Shown here: positions 27,301 through 34,142 of the stretch, one piece after another
Position numbering within the stretch: position 1 is the first letter of the stretch
Layout: every line of letters starts with the position of its first letter
Assembly: GCA_944382995.1 (NCBI GenBank)
Contig: CALWOF010000005.1
Coordinates: 1 to 46,724 of the forward strand
Direction of reading: 5' to 3'
DNA length: 46,724 nt
Source of the DNA: an uncultured Oscillospiraceae bacterium
GTDB taxonomy: Bacteria; Bacillota; Clostridia; Oscillospirales; Oscillospiraceae
Notes under the pieces: generated by a model
Database searches by the model: none
What the model was told of the DNA's origin: nothing
Seen by the model: only the letters and a program-made list of their open reading frames with translations
Translations under genes and position numbers: made by a program

Positions 27301-28289
27301 TCCTGCTCGCCGTCGGCGAGCTCCTGCTCGGCCTCCGCCACCTGTTCATGGAACTCCCGGACGCCGTCGCGGTACTCCGCCCAGCCGTCGTCCAGCTCCG
27401 CACGGCCGTCCTGGAGCTCCGCCCAGGCGTCGGCGAGCTCCCGCTCCGCCTCGGCGGTGGCGTCGGCGAGCGCCTGCTCCGCCTCCGCCACCTGCTCCTC
27501 CGCCTCGCCGATGACCTCCGCGCTGCGCAGGTCCGCCCGCTCACGGGCAAGGTCCTCCAGACGGTCTGCCAGACTGTCGATGTGCTCTGTGTAGGCGTCG
27601 TCATAGCAGAGAAGGTCCGCGGCCCCCTCCGCTTGGATGTAAAAATCCGTGTATGCCTCCATATCGAAGGCGTCCAGCGGCAGCAGCACGAAGGCGGACA
27701 CCTTGCCGGTGCCCAGGGAGGAGGAGCCCCGGTCCGTGCCGATGTACAGCGGGGAGTCGGCGGCGCCCACAATGGTGAAGCGGGCGGACCGCAGAGCATC
27801 CGCGTAGTCTCCCGTGCCGGTGTCCAGCTCGATGGTGTCCCCCACGCGGAGACCGGTCTCCTCCAGCAGCAGCGGCTCCGCCAGGCACTCGTCCGGCGCC
27901 TGGGGCAGGCGCCCCTCCACCAGCCGGGGGGCGTTGAGCCCCGGGTCCTCCGTGAAGGAGAGGACCTTCACGATATACTCGTTTTCGGGCAGAGGGGCCA
28001 CGGCGTCCACGGTATAGGCCCGCTCCACCGCCGCCACGCCGGGCTGCTCCGCCAGGGCGGCGGCATCCGCCTCCGTGAGCCCCAGCGTGGAGAGGACGTG
28101 GAGGTCCATCAGCTGCTGCTGGTCAAAATACAGGTCCGCGGACTTCTTCATGTCCGGGGCCGTGGCCCGCAGCCCCGCCAGGAAGCACACCGCCAGAGCG
28201 GAGAGGACCAGCAGCGAGACGAAGCGGCTGAAGGTGTTCCGGATCTCCCGCAGGGCGTCGGTCAGGATGCGATTTTTCCGAAGCTTCAT
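24309..28289 (-). CDS. FtsX-like ABC transporter permease with long coiled-coil domain
   Basis: 1326 residues from the ATG at 28287-28289 (GGAAGGG upstream). One membrane helix (about 22-42), a MacB-like periplasmic segment, then a very long charged coiled coil built of degenerate 7-residue units such as AELDDGW and LEDGLAEYED in two blocks (roughly 250-400 and 600-770). Three membrane helices follow, then a second extracellular domain and three final helices (FtsX repeats). This architecture is typical of Clostridial MacB/LolCDE-type exporters or mechanotransducers paired with one ATPase. It forms an operon with the ATPase gene, 148 nt upstream, probably under the divergent TetR regulator. 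Substrate unknown. Confidence 0.88.
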   Translation of the reverse strand: MKLRKNRILTDALREIRNTFSRFVSLLVLSALAVCFLAGLRATAPDMKKSADLYFDQQQLMDLHVLSTLGLTEADAAALAEQPGVAAVERAYTVDAVAPLPENEYIVKVLSFTEDPGLNAPRLVEGRLPQAPDECLAEPLLLEETGLRVGDTIELDTGTGDYADALRSARFTIVGAADSPLYIGTDRGSSSLGTGKVSAFVLLPLDAFDMEAYTDFYIQAEGAADLLCYDDAYTEHIDSLADRLEDLARERADLRSAEVIGEAEEQVAEAEQALADATAEAERELADAWAELQDGRAELDDGWAEYRDGVREFHEQVAEAEQELADGEQELAEALIELQDGEQELLNGRAELDDGWDEYYDGKAEYEDGLEEYEDGYAQYEDGLEQYEDGLAEYRAGQRQLSAALDQLNDGEAQYRAGKAQFEQFVTAYLLPGSGYSSAEALCAALAAEGGNEAGAAHGAVQGKLDELLALAEGLRTAVENLDRLEPQKEQLDAQITPLQEQLEDVTGQIEVIEALVSGGGQLTEEQQAQLSALNATKATLETTLNGDGTAGNPGLLPLQKQVNAALAAIDGQLAQRGMNRDTARQMLAQLEDAGELPTTAEAVRASYQTLLATRQTLDSGWAEYYDGQAQLRAAKRQLDEAWAELEDAREELEDGWAELEDARLQLEDAEQELRDGERELADGRAELDDGWREYYDGLQELEDAKATLAEETADAQAELDDALAELNDGEAEYAEGLAEYEDGRAEAEEEIAEAQKELEQARRDIESIEACEWYLLDRNTNAGYVSYSMDADRMGNLASVFPLIFFLVAALVCLTTMTRMVEEQRIAIGGLKALGYSRGAIAVKYVGYGFLASAVGALLGLAVGLTLLPWIICNAWNIIYTLGPVQYGLEPVTSALACLAAVGTVTLSALGACFSTLTAVPAQLMRPKAPPAGKRVLLERFPRIWRRLTFNYKITIRNLFRYQRRFWMTVVGIGGCAALIVTAFGLRGSIFDIMDKQFDEIYGYTSQIGLVDKVTPGELREITKALDESPLAEDYLTCRSESVTAETGAYTVDCTVQVFPDQESMAPFIHLRHRTDDTLVTLPDDGAVLTEKLAKLLDVEPGDTLTLDGDSRVEVRVADVTEHYIQHYVYMTDAYYETLFGAAPEENLLLADYPTDAPETEALERELVGLDGVTSLTRIEDTREIYGSSLESVDYAVVLIIVCAAALAFVVLYNLTNINITERMRELATLKVLGFYDGELSAYIYRENVILTVFGVGLGMVMGKLLHQWLILTVEIDMLMFGRVLSFSSYAYAVVLTVIFSLLVNLAAHRRLKKLDMVESLKTVE

Positions 28290-28316
28290 AGACCCTTCCC
28301 CCGGAAAAGCTGAAAA

Positions 28317-28427
28317 TAGGAATGAGAAGTCAGAAATCAGGAGCTGGGGATCAGGAGTTTTTGTGTCCGGCAAAGCCGGACGGATTGAATTTGCCGCCGC
28401 AGGCGGCTCAATAACGCCTGATTCCTA
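28317..28427. repeat. hairpin-rich intergenic element
   Basis: Between the two ABC genes lies a stretch unlike the flanking code. It holds a stem GTCCGGC/GCCGGAC (28365-28371 with 28375-28381), a stem GCCGCC/GGCGGC (28393-28398 with 28402-28407), repeated ATCAGG words, and imperfect inverted ends (AGGAAT...ATCAGG at 28318-28341 against CCTGATTCCT at 28417-28426). It resembles a small palindromic or MITE-like intergenic repeat; I cannot test its copy number. No terminator for the - strand is seen in it. Confidence 0.5.
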
Positions 28428-28437
28428 ACTGCACGAA

Positions 28438-29139
28438 CTACCACTCGATCTCCTCCACCGGCATGGGGACCTCGTTCAGATCGATGCGGTCCACCCGGCC
28501 GTTCTTCACATGGATGACCTTGTCGGCCATGGGGGCGATGGCGGTGTTGTGGGTGATGACGATGACCGTCATCCCCTCCTTCCGGCAGGTGTCCTGAAGG
28601 AGCTTCAAAATGGACTTGCCGGTGACATAGTCCAGGGCTCCGGTGGGCTCGTCGCACAGCAGCAGCTTGGGATTCTTGGCCAGGGCCCGGGCGATGGCCA
28701 CCCGCTGCTGCTCACCGCCGGAGAGCTGGGAGGGGAAGTTGTTCAGCCGGTCCCCCAGCCCCACGTGGCGCAGCACCTGCTCCGCATCCAGGGGATCCCT
28801 GCAGATCTGGGCGGCCAGCTCCACATTCTCCAGGGCGGTGAGGTTCTGCACCAGGTTGTAGAACTGGAACACGAAGCCGATGTCATACCGGCGGTAGGTG
28901 GTCAGCTGCCGGCTGGTGTAGCCGCTGACCAGCTGGCCGTCCACGGTGATGGTGCCCTCGTCGCAGGCGTCCATGCCTCCCAGGATGTTCAGCACCGTGG
29001 TTTTGCCTGCGCCGGAGGGGCCTACGATGATGACGAACTCCCCCTTGTCCACGTCAAAGGTGATATGGTCCGCCGCGGTGATGGTGACCTCGCCCATTTG
29101 GTACCGCTTGACCACCTGCTGTAAGGAAATGTACGCCAT
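28438..29139 (-). CDS. ABC transporter ATP-binding protein (MacB/LolD family)
   Basis: 233 residues, a complete ATPase: Walker [11 protein letters not shown]-loop (FQFYNL), signature [15 protein letters not shown], Walker [13 protein letters not shown] and H-loop VITHN. The MacB/LolD subfamily energises FtsX-type permeases, and that partner is encoded directly downstream. The C-terminus ends in an acidic tail. The promoter overlaps that of the divergent TetR gene. TetR proteins beside such exporters usually repress them, which is an inference here. Confidence 0.93.
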   Translation of the reverse strand: MAYISLQQVVKRYQMGEVTITAADHITFDVDKGEFVIIVGPSGAGKTTVLNILGGMDACDEGTITVDGQLVSGYTSRQLTTYRRYDIGFVFQFYNLVQNLTALENVELAAQICRDPLDAEQVLRHVGLGDRLNNFPSQLSGGEQQRVAIARALAKNPKLLLCDEPTGALDYVTGKSILKLLQDTCRKEGMTVIVITHNTAIAPMADKVIHVKNGRVDRIDLNEVPMPVEEIEW

Positions 29140-29180
29140 ATGTCCGCCTCCGCCTGAGAGCTGCCGATAGAAAACAGCTG

Positions 29181-29229
29181 TTGATTATCGTCCATGTGTC
29201 AATTATAATGGTTCCAGCCCCGGATGCAA
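29181..29229. promoter_or_regulatory. overlapping divergent promoters (TetR gene / ABC operon)
   Basis: On the + strand, TTGATT (29181-29186), 17 bp, TATAAT (29204-29209). On the - strand, TTGCAT (29229-29224), 16 bp, TATAAT (29207-29202). Both -10 boxes share the palindrome ATTATAAT (29202-29209), so RNA polymerase can occupy only one direction at a time. GTGTC/GACAC words nearby (29196-29200, about 29263 and 29278) are possible repressor contacts, but weak. Confidence 0.75.
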
Positions 29230-29323
29230 CCGGCAAAAGGGGCGCAGTCTGTATGAAACCGGACACATATGATAGAAAGTGTCGGAAAACCTGTGAAGAA
29301 CCTATCAAGAATGGGGGAGGAGC

Positions 29324-29920
29324 ATGGAGCGCAGGGAACAGGACCGGCGGGTGCGCCGGACCCGGAAGCAGCTGCAGGCGGCCCTGGCGGCGCTGATGCG
29401 GGAGAAGGACCTGAAGGACATCACCGTCCGGGAGCTGACGGCGCTGGCGGACGTGAACCGGGGGACCTTCTACAGCCACTACAAGGACCTCTACGATATG
29501 CGGGAGCAGATGGAGGAGGAGCTGTTCCAACAGCTTGCCGCGGTGCTGTCGGCTTACCGGCTGGAGCGGGCGCCGGGCGGCCTGACGCCCATCCTGACGG
29601 CGGTGTTCCGGTTCATCCTGGAGAACCAGGAGCTGTTCGTCACCACCCTGAGCGGCGGAGGCGAGCCCTTTTTCACCCGTCTGCAGCAGCTGATCTATGA
29701 GATGTATCTGCGCCGGTGGAGCGGGTTTTACGACCTGGGCGACACCAGGGGGACCAACTACTATCTGGAGTTCGTGGTCTCCGGCGTGATGGGCCTGGTC
29801 CGGGCCTGGGTCCGGGGCGGCATGGCGGAGCGGGCAGAGGACATGGCCGCCCTGGCGGAGCAGATGATCGTCAGCGGCCTTCCGCAGGGCGGGGAGCGCG
29901 GCCCGCATCCGGAGCGCTGA
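29324..29920 (+). CDS. TetR/AcrR family transcriptional regulator
   Basis: 198 residues. The N-terminal TetR helix-turn-helix (about 10-60) ends in the typical ITVRELTALADVNRGTFYSHY. The C-terminal half is an all-helical ligand domain of the kind seen in Clostridial TetR regulators (TetR_C_7/DhaS-like). ATG 29324 has GGGGGAGG 5 nt upstream. It is transcribed away from the ABC exporter genes from overlapping promoters, so it most likely controls that exporter and itself. Confidence 0.9.
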   Translation: MERREQDRRVRRTRKQLQAALAALMREKDLKDITVRELTALADVNRGTFYSHYKDLYDMREQMEEELFQQLAAVLSAYRLERAPGGLTPILTAVFRFILENQELFVTTLSGGGEPFFTRLQQLIYEMYLRRWSGFYDLGDTRGTNYYLEFVVSGVMGLVRAWVRGGMAERAEDMAALAEQMIVSGLPQGGERGPHPER

Positions 29921-30140
29921 GCCGGGGGGCTCCGCTCTGGACCGGCCTCCGGGAGGCGGGCGGAACGAGCCCGCGGGGACCGCAGCCGGCCTTTGGCCGC
30001 TCTGCGCGTCCCAAAATGGCGAAAATCGCGGAAAAATGCCGGTCCCCCCCTGACAAAGCGGCGGGAAAACCGGTAGGCAATATCGATTGCGGAAAATTTC
30101 GGAAATACTCAAATCATATACAAAAAGGAGAAAACAGAAC
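29921..30140. other. intergenic region before the peptidase gene
   Basis: No gene is seen. GGGAC..GTCCC, GCAG..CTGC and CGGCC..GGCCG (about 29976-30013) build one compound hairpin that could end the TetR transcript, but no U-run follows. An SD (AAAAAGGAG, 30122-30130) precedes the GTG start at 30141. I find no convincing -35/-10 pair. Confidence 0.4.
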
Positions 30141-32570
30141 GTGAAACGATTTGCAGCAATGTTCCTGGCCCTCCTGCTGACGGTGACGACGGTCTCCGCC
30201 GCGGAGTGGCCGTCCTGGGCCGAGAGCGCCCGGACCTGGGCGGAGGACAACTCCGTCAGCGAGGAGATCCTGGCCCAGCCCGACGCCACCGTCACCCGGG
30301 GCATGGCGGCCCAGCTCTTCTACGAGACCGCCGGCAGCCCGGAGGTCACCGGCGAGCCCGCCTTCTCCGATGTGGCCGGCGACTACGCCGACGCGGTGAC
30401 CTGGGCGGCCGAGGCCGGCTATGTCCAGGGCGTGGGCGGCGGCCTCTATGAGCCCGAGCGCACCCTCACCCGGCAGGCCTTCGCCGCCATGCTGTACCGC
30501 GGCATGGGCTCCCCCGCCGTGTCCGGCCCGGAGCTGGACCAGTATCAGGACGCCGCCAGCGTCTCCGCCTGGGCGGCCGATCCCCTGCTGTGGTGCGTCC
30601 AGACCGGCCTGATCGCCGGCACCACCGACACCACCCTCTCCCCCCTCAGCCCCATCACCGTGCGCCAGGCGCTGGTGATCCTGGAGCGGGCCTCCTACCT
30701 GCCGGACATGGACGTGCTCCAGCGGGACATCGAGGAGCTGGCCGGCTATCACCGGCCCATCGGCTCCCAGGGCGAGAAGGACGCCGTGGAGTATCTCCAG
30801 AACCGCTTCGAGAACATGGGCTATGAGGTGGAGCTGCAGTCCTACACCGCCCCTGACGGCAGGAAGGGCTCCAACGTGATCGCCACCAAGGCCGCTGAGA
30901 CCGCCGATGCGGACATCCTGGTGGTCTCCGCCCACCACGACACGGTGGTCACCGCCTACGGCGCCAGTGACAACGGCTCCGGCGTGGGCGCGCTGCTGGC
31001 CGTGGCGGACGCGCTGAAGGACGTGTCCACCGACACGGAGCTCCGCTTCATCAGCTTCACCGGCGAGGAGGACGGCAAGCTGGGCTCCCGCTACTACACC
31101 TCCAAGCTCTCCGCCGCTGAGAAGCAGCGGATGATCGGCGACATCCAGTTCGACATGATCGGCGGCCTGGGCGCCTCCGGCGTGCAGGTGTGCACCATGG
31201 ACGGCGAGGCCAACTGGCTCACCGATCTGCTCCAGTCCAAGAGCGCCGGCCTGCCCCAGAACGCGGAGAGCGCCAGCGACCACGCCCCCTTCCAGCTCGC
31301 CGGCATCCCCGCCGTGCAGCTGACCCAGATGGGCCGGGGCTACCTGTATCACTCCGCCGCCGACACGGCCGAGAACCTGAACTACTGGACCATCGCCGGC
31401 GCCGCCCGGGCGGCGGCCGCCGCTGTGACGGAGATCGTCTCCGCCGACACCGCCTCCTACCGGGCCATCGCCCGGCAGCAGGGGGACGGCTACGCCTATC
31501 CCATGCTGCGGGAGACCACCATCTACTTCGCCAGCTCCTTGGAGGAGACCGAGTCCTACATCGGCGCGAGCGGCGAGCTGGTGGACACCGAGACCGTCAG
31601 CGGCGAGGGCTGGGAGGACGTCTACACCACCTACCGCTACTCCATGCGCTGGTTCAACGGCGAGAAGCCCATGAACACCTACTACCTGTACCGGAACGGT
31701 TATCTGGACAGCGTGGAGATCCGGCCCTATGAGACCGGCTACACCGCCGCCCAGGTGGAGTCCCTGATGCGGGCCATGTACGGCGAGCCCACCAACGTCA
31801 GCGACGGCGTGCTGGACTGGGAGGACGCCACCTACAGCAAGTTCCTCTCCCTGGCGGAGACTGACGCGGGCTGCGTGGTCAACGTCACCAACTACACGCT
31901 GGGCATCACCAACATCCTCGCCTCCTACCAGGTGGTGGACGGCGAGGCCCAGGGCATCACCGACCCCATGCACAGGAGCCTCTGGCAGCTGGTGTGCGAC
32001 ATCCTGCCCAAGGACGCCCGCCAGCGGATCGTCCAGTTCGACCTGTTCACCGACGGCGCCAGCAACGGCCTGGCCTACACCGCCCCCATCCAGAACGCGG
32101 ACGGCACCACCGACAACTCCCGCTTCTCCATTGCCATCGACTACTACGACGCCTACCATGAGGACGGCTCCAAGGGCGACTGGAGCAAGCTGATCTACAC
32201 CATCATCCACGAGTACGGCCACGCCCTGCTGGAGGATGACACCCAGATCGACCTGACCGTGGGTCAGGACGTCCACGATCCCGCCGGGTTCATCGAGGGC
32301 TCCTTCCGCAAGGAGTTCTACGACCGGTTCTGGGCGGACCTGGGTGACTCCGCCGTCAACGACTACGCGGAGAATCCCACCCACTACGCCAGCCGCTACG
32401 GCGCCAACTACTTCCACGAGGACATGGCGGACACCTTCGCCCTGTTCGTGCTGGGCTCCAAGCCCCAGGGCGACACGGTGGCGGAGGAGAAGCTGCTCTT
32501 CTTCTGGGCCGAGCCGGAGATGGTCTCCCTCCGCTCCGCCATCCGGGCCAACCTGGGCCTGGAGGCCTGA
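30141..32570 (+). CDS. secreted SLH-domain M28 aminopeptidase with second HExxH metallopeptidase domain
   Basis: 809 residues from GTG 30141; an ATG at 30087 is rejected because it would put a basic extension before the signal peptide and lacks an SD. Signal peptide 1-20, then two or three S-layer-homology repeats (about 22-185) that would hold it to the cell wall. M28 peptidase domain (about 190-440): ligands His265 and Asp267 (AHHD), Asp277, Glu309-Glu310 (FTGEED), Asp338 and the region of His381 (SDHAP). A C-terminal domain (about 490-809) carries HEYGH (690-694) with a possible third ligand Glu760 (FHEDMADTFA), a second zinc-protease site. The protein thus appears to combine an exopeptidase and an unrelated metallopeptidase. 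A strong terminator follows. Confidence 0.85.
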   Translation: MKRFAAMFLALLLTVTTVSAAEWPSWAESARTWAEDNSVSEEILAQPDATVTRGMAAQLFYETAGSPEVTGEPAFSDVAGDYADAVTWAAEAGYVQGVGGGLYEPERTLTRQAFAAMLYRGMGSPAVSGPELDQYQDAASVSAWAADPLLWCVQTGLIAGTTDTTLSPLSPITVRQALVILERASYLPDMDVLQRDIEELAGYHRPIGSQGEKDAVEYLQNRFENMGYEVELQSYTAPDGRKGSNVIATKAAETADADILVVSAHHDTVVTAYGASDNGSGVGALLAVADALKDVSTDTELRFISFTGEEDGKLGSRYYTSKLSAAEKQRMIGDIQFDMIGGLGASGVQVCTMDGEANWLTDLLQSKSAGLPQNAESASDHAPFQLAGIPAVQLTQMGRGYLYHSAADTAENLNYWTIAGAARAAAAAVTEIVSADTASYRAIARQQGDGYAYPMLRETTIYFASSLEETESYIGASGELVDTETVSGEGWEDVYTTYRYSMRWFNGEKPMNTYYLYRNGYLDSVEIRPYETGYTAAQVESLMRAMYGEPTNVSDGVLDWEDATYSKFLSLAETDAGCVVNVTNYTLGITNILASYQVVDGEAQGITDPMHRSLWQLVCDILPKDARQRIVQFDLFTDGASNGLAYTAPIQNADGTTDNSRFSIAIDYYDAYHEDGSKGDWSKLIYTIIHEYGHALLEDDTQIDLTVGQDVHDPAGFIEGSFRKEFYDRFWADLGDSAVNDYAENPTHYASRYGANYFHEDMADTFALFVLGSKPQGDTVAEEKLLFFWAEPEMVSLRSAIRANLGLEA

Positions 32571-32598
32571 ACCCCGCTCTGAAAAGCCAATAACAGGG

Positions 32599-32642
32599 AA
32601 CGCCCCCGCGTGCCATCGGCACGCGGGGGCGTTGATTTTGTT
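32599..32642 (+). terminator. strong intrinsic terminator after the peptidase gene
   Basis: AACGCCCCCGCGTGCC (32599-32614) pairs perfectly with GGCACGCGGGGGCGTT (32618-32633) around ATC, followed by GATTTTGTTCT. The T-tract favours the + strand. Confidence 0.92.
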
Positions 32643-32657
32643 CTGTATTCGGTGCTT

Positions 32658-33173
32658 TCAGTTGGCGGTGCCCTCCGCCACGGAGGCGGACACGCCGCGG
32701 CTGGTGTCGGATTCGATGCAGTCGATGGCGATCATCACGCCCAGGGCGGTGAGGACGTCGGCGTCATCATCCACATCCAGCAGATAGGTGTCGCCCCAGG
32801 TGAACCACTTCTTGGTGACGGCGGCCGCCACGTCCCGGCCCCGCTTCATCTCGTACTCGTGGGCCATGAAGTCGCCCCGGATCTCCCACTTGCCGCTGTC
32901 GGTCTCCAGGGTGTAGTGGGGCTTGAGCAGGGTGATGTGGCCCTTGAGCTCCACCTCCTCCTGTCCGCTGATCTCAATGAAGTACTTGGGCACCAGGCTC
33001 AGGACCTTCTGGTGGATGTAGGCGACCTCCTGGCCGTCCATATCGGTGACGGTGAGCTTGTGACCGATGGAGAGCAGCTTGCCGGCCACCTCGTAGATGG
33101 GATTTCCCTCCTCGTCCATGACCTGGAAGGACTCCTTCAGGGAAAAGACTTTCTGTTTCAGCGCGAGCTTCAT
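32658..33173 (-). CDS. LURP-one-related (YxjI-like) protein
   Basis: 171 residues with the Tubby-like beta-barrel pattern of the LURP-one-related family: KQKVFSLKESFQVMDEEGNPIYEV at the start (motif K..FS...F.V.DE.G...Y.V), then KLTVTDMDGQEVAYI and a tail VDVDDDADVLTALGVMIAID. No signal peptide or helix is evident apart from the hydrophobic C-terminal strand. Bacterial members have no firm function; membrane or lipid-associated roles are suggested for the fold. It is the last gene of a three-gene unit with mscL and a small membrane protein (28 nt behind mscL). Confidence 0.82.
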   Translation of the reverse strand: MKLALKQKVFSLKESFQVMDEEGNPIYEVAGKLLSIGHKLTVTDMDGQEVAYIHQKVLSLVPKYFIEISGQEEVELKGHITLLKPHYTLETDSGKWEIRGDFMAHEYEMKRGRDVAAAVTKKWFTWGDTYLLDVDDDADVLTALGVMIAIDCIESDTSRGVSASVAEGTAN

Positions 33174-33201
33174 GCGGGGATCTCCTTTCTCGTTCTGCGG
33201 C

Positions 33202-33615
33202 TTATTCGGCGGGGGTCTCCAGCAGGGAGGTGCAGTGGGGGCAGCGGGTGGCGGCGATGTCGATCTCGCTCATGCAGTAGGGGCACTTCTTGGTGGTGGG
33301 GGCGGCGGGAGCCGGCTCCTCCTTCTTGTGGCTCAGGGAGAGCATCTTGTTGACGGCCTTGAGCAGGCAGAAGAGCACCAGGGCGGTGATCAGGAAGTTC
33401 ACCACGGCGGTGAGGAAGTTGCCGGCGAAGGTGCTCACGTCCGTCAGCGTGTAGGTGGCGGAGCCCAGGATCACCTGGAGCAGGGGGTTGATGAAGTTCT
33501 CGGTCAGGGCGGTGACGATGCCGGAGAAGCCGGCGCCGATCAGCATGCCGATGGCCATGTCCATCACGTTGCCCCGGAGGGCGAAGGCCTTGAATTCCTG
33601 AAGAAACTTTTTCAT
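33202..33615 (-). CDS. mscL: large-conductance mechanosensitive channel MscL with zinc-ribbon tail
   Basis: 137 residues from the ATG at 33613-33615; AAAGGA is at good distance, whereas the ATG at 33624 abuts it. The MscL core is clear: FKAFALRGNVMDMAIGMLIGAGF (N-terminal helix and TM1), an external loop, TM2 (AVVNFLITALVLFCLLKAV). The C-terminus replaces the usual simple helix by a linker and a zinc-ribbon, CPYC then CPHC, which is found in some Clostridial MscL proteins. It opens under membrane tension as an osmotic safety valve. It lies between two genes of the same strand. Confidence 0.93.
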   Translation of the reverse strand: MKKFLQEFKAFALRGNVMDMAIGMLIGAGFSGIVTALTENFINPLLQVILGSATYTLTDVSTFAGNFLTAVVNFLITALVLFCLLKAVNKMLSLSHKKEEPAPAAPTTKKCPYCMSEIDIAATRCPHCTSLLETPAE

Positions 33616-33645
33616 TGTGCACATCCTTTCTGATCCACGGTCCTG

Positions 33646-34017
33646 TCAGCGGCTGCTGCGGCTCTTGACGGAGACCGCGCAGACGAAGTAGACCAGCGGG
33701 ATCACGCAGCCGCAGATGTTCTGCACGCTCTGCTCCATCACCACGGAGACGATACCGGCGATCAGGGCCAGCAGGCCGAACACGATGGCGGCGGTGGCCT
33801 TGTAGGGGCGCTTCGCGGCCCGCAGGCCCAGCAGACCGCCGATGACGTCCAGTGCGCCGCCGGCGATGAACAGGATCACCGTCAGGGCGATCAGGGCCTG
33901 CCCCATCGCGCCGCCGTCGGCGGCGTTCAGCAGGGCGACGTTCATGATCCCTGTCGCCAGAGTGACGATGCCCAAAATCAGCATCAGCACGGATACCAGA
34001 GTGAGTCCTTTTCTCAT
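33646..34017 (-). CDS. small four-helix membrane protein
   Basis: 123 residues with four predicted membrane helices (about 5-27, 38-65, 73-95 and 97-117) and a short basic tail. I do not recognise a named family; it resembles DUF4064-like or generic small integral membrane proteins. It is the first gene of the unit with mscL and the LURP-one-like gene, 30 nt ahead of mscL. It may act in envelope stress together with the channel, but only the neighbourhood suggests this. SD AGGAG lies before the ATG. Confidence 0.75.
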   Translation of the reverse strand: MRKGLTLVSVLMLILGIVTLATGIMNVALLNAADGGAMGQALIALTVILFIAGGALDVIGGLLGLRAAKRPYKATAAIVFGLLALIAGIVSVVMEQSVQNICGCVIPLVYFVCAVSVKSRSSR

Positions 34018-34050
34018 GATAAATCTCCTATCTCAAAAAAATCGCTTATA

Positions 34051-34079
34051 CTATATCCTGAAAGGAGATATTTTTCAAT
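34051..34079 (-). promoter_or_regulatory. promoter of the mscL operon
   Basis: Read on the - strand: TTGAAA (34079-34074), 17-bp spacer, TATAGT (34056-34051). The start site is near 34044, giving a short leader before the ATG at 34017. Confidence 0.75.
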
Positions 34080-34142
34080 CTTTAGGTGAAAACAGCGGGA
34101 AAAATGTTTTGAAGGACGGGAAAGGGACGGTCCGGACACCGC

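Noticed and set aside
24120..28313. A 1397-residue + strand open frame opposite the ABC permease
   Set aside because: It mirrors the permease coiled-coil repeats (LLL/QLRPAV patterns) and has no domain or SD. It is a shadow of the real - strand gene.
29054..30304. - strand frame of 416 residues over the TetR gene and ABC promoter region
   Set aside because: It runs through promoters and the opposite TetR gene and shows no family features.
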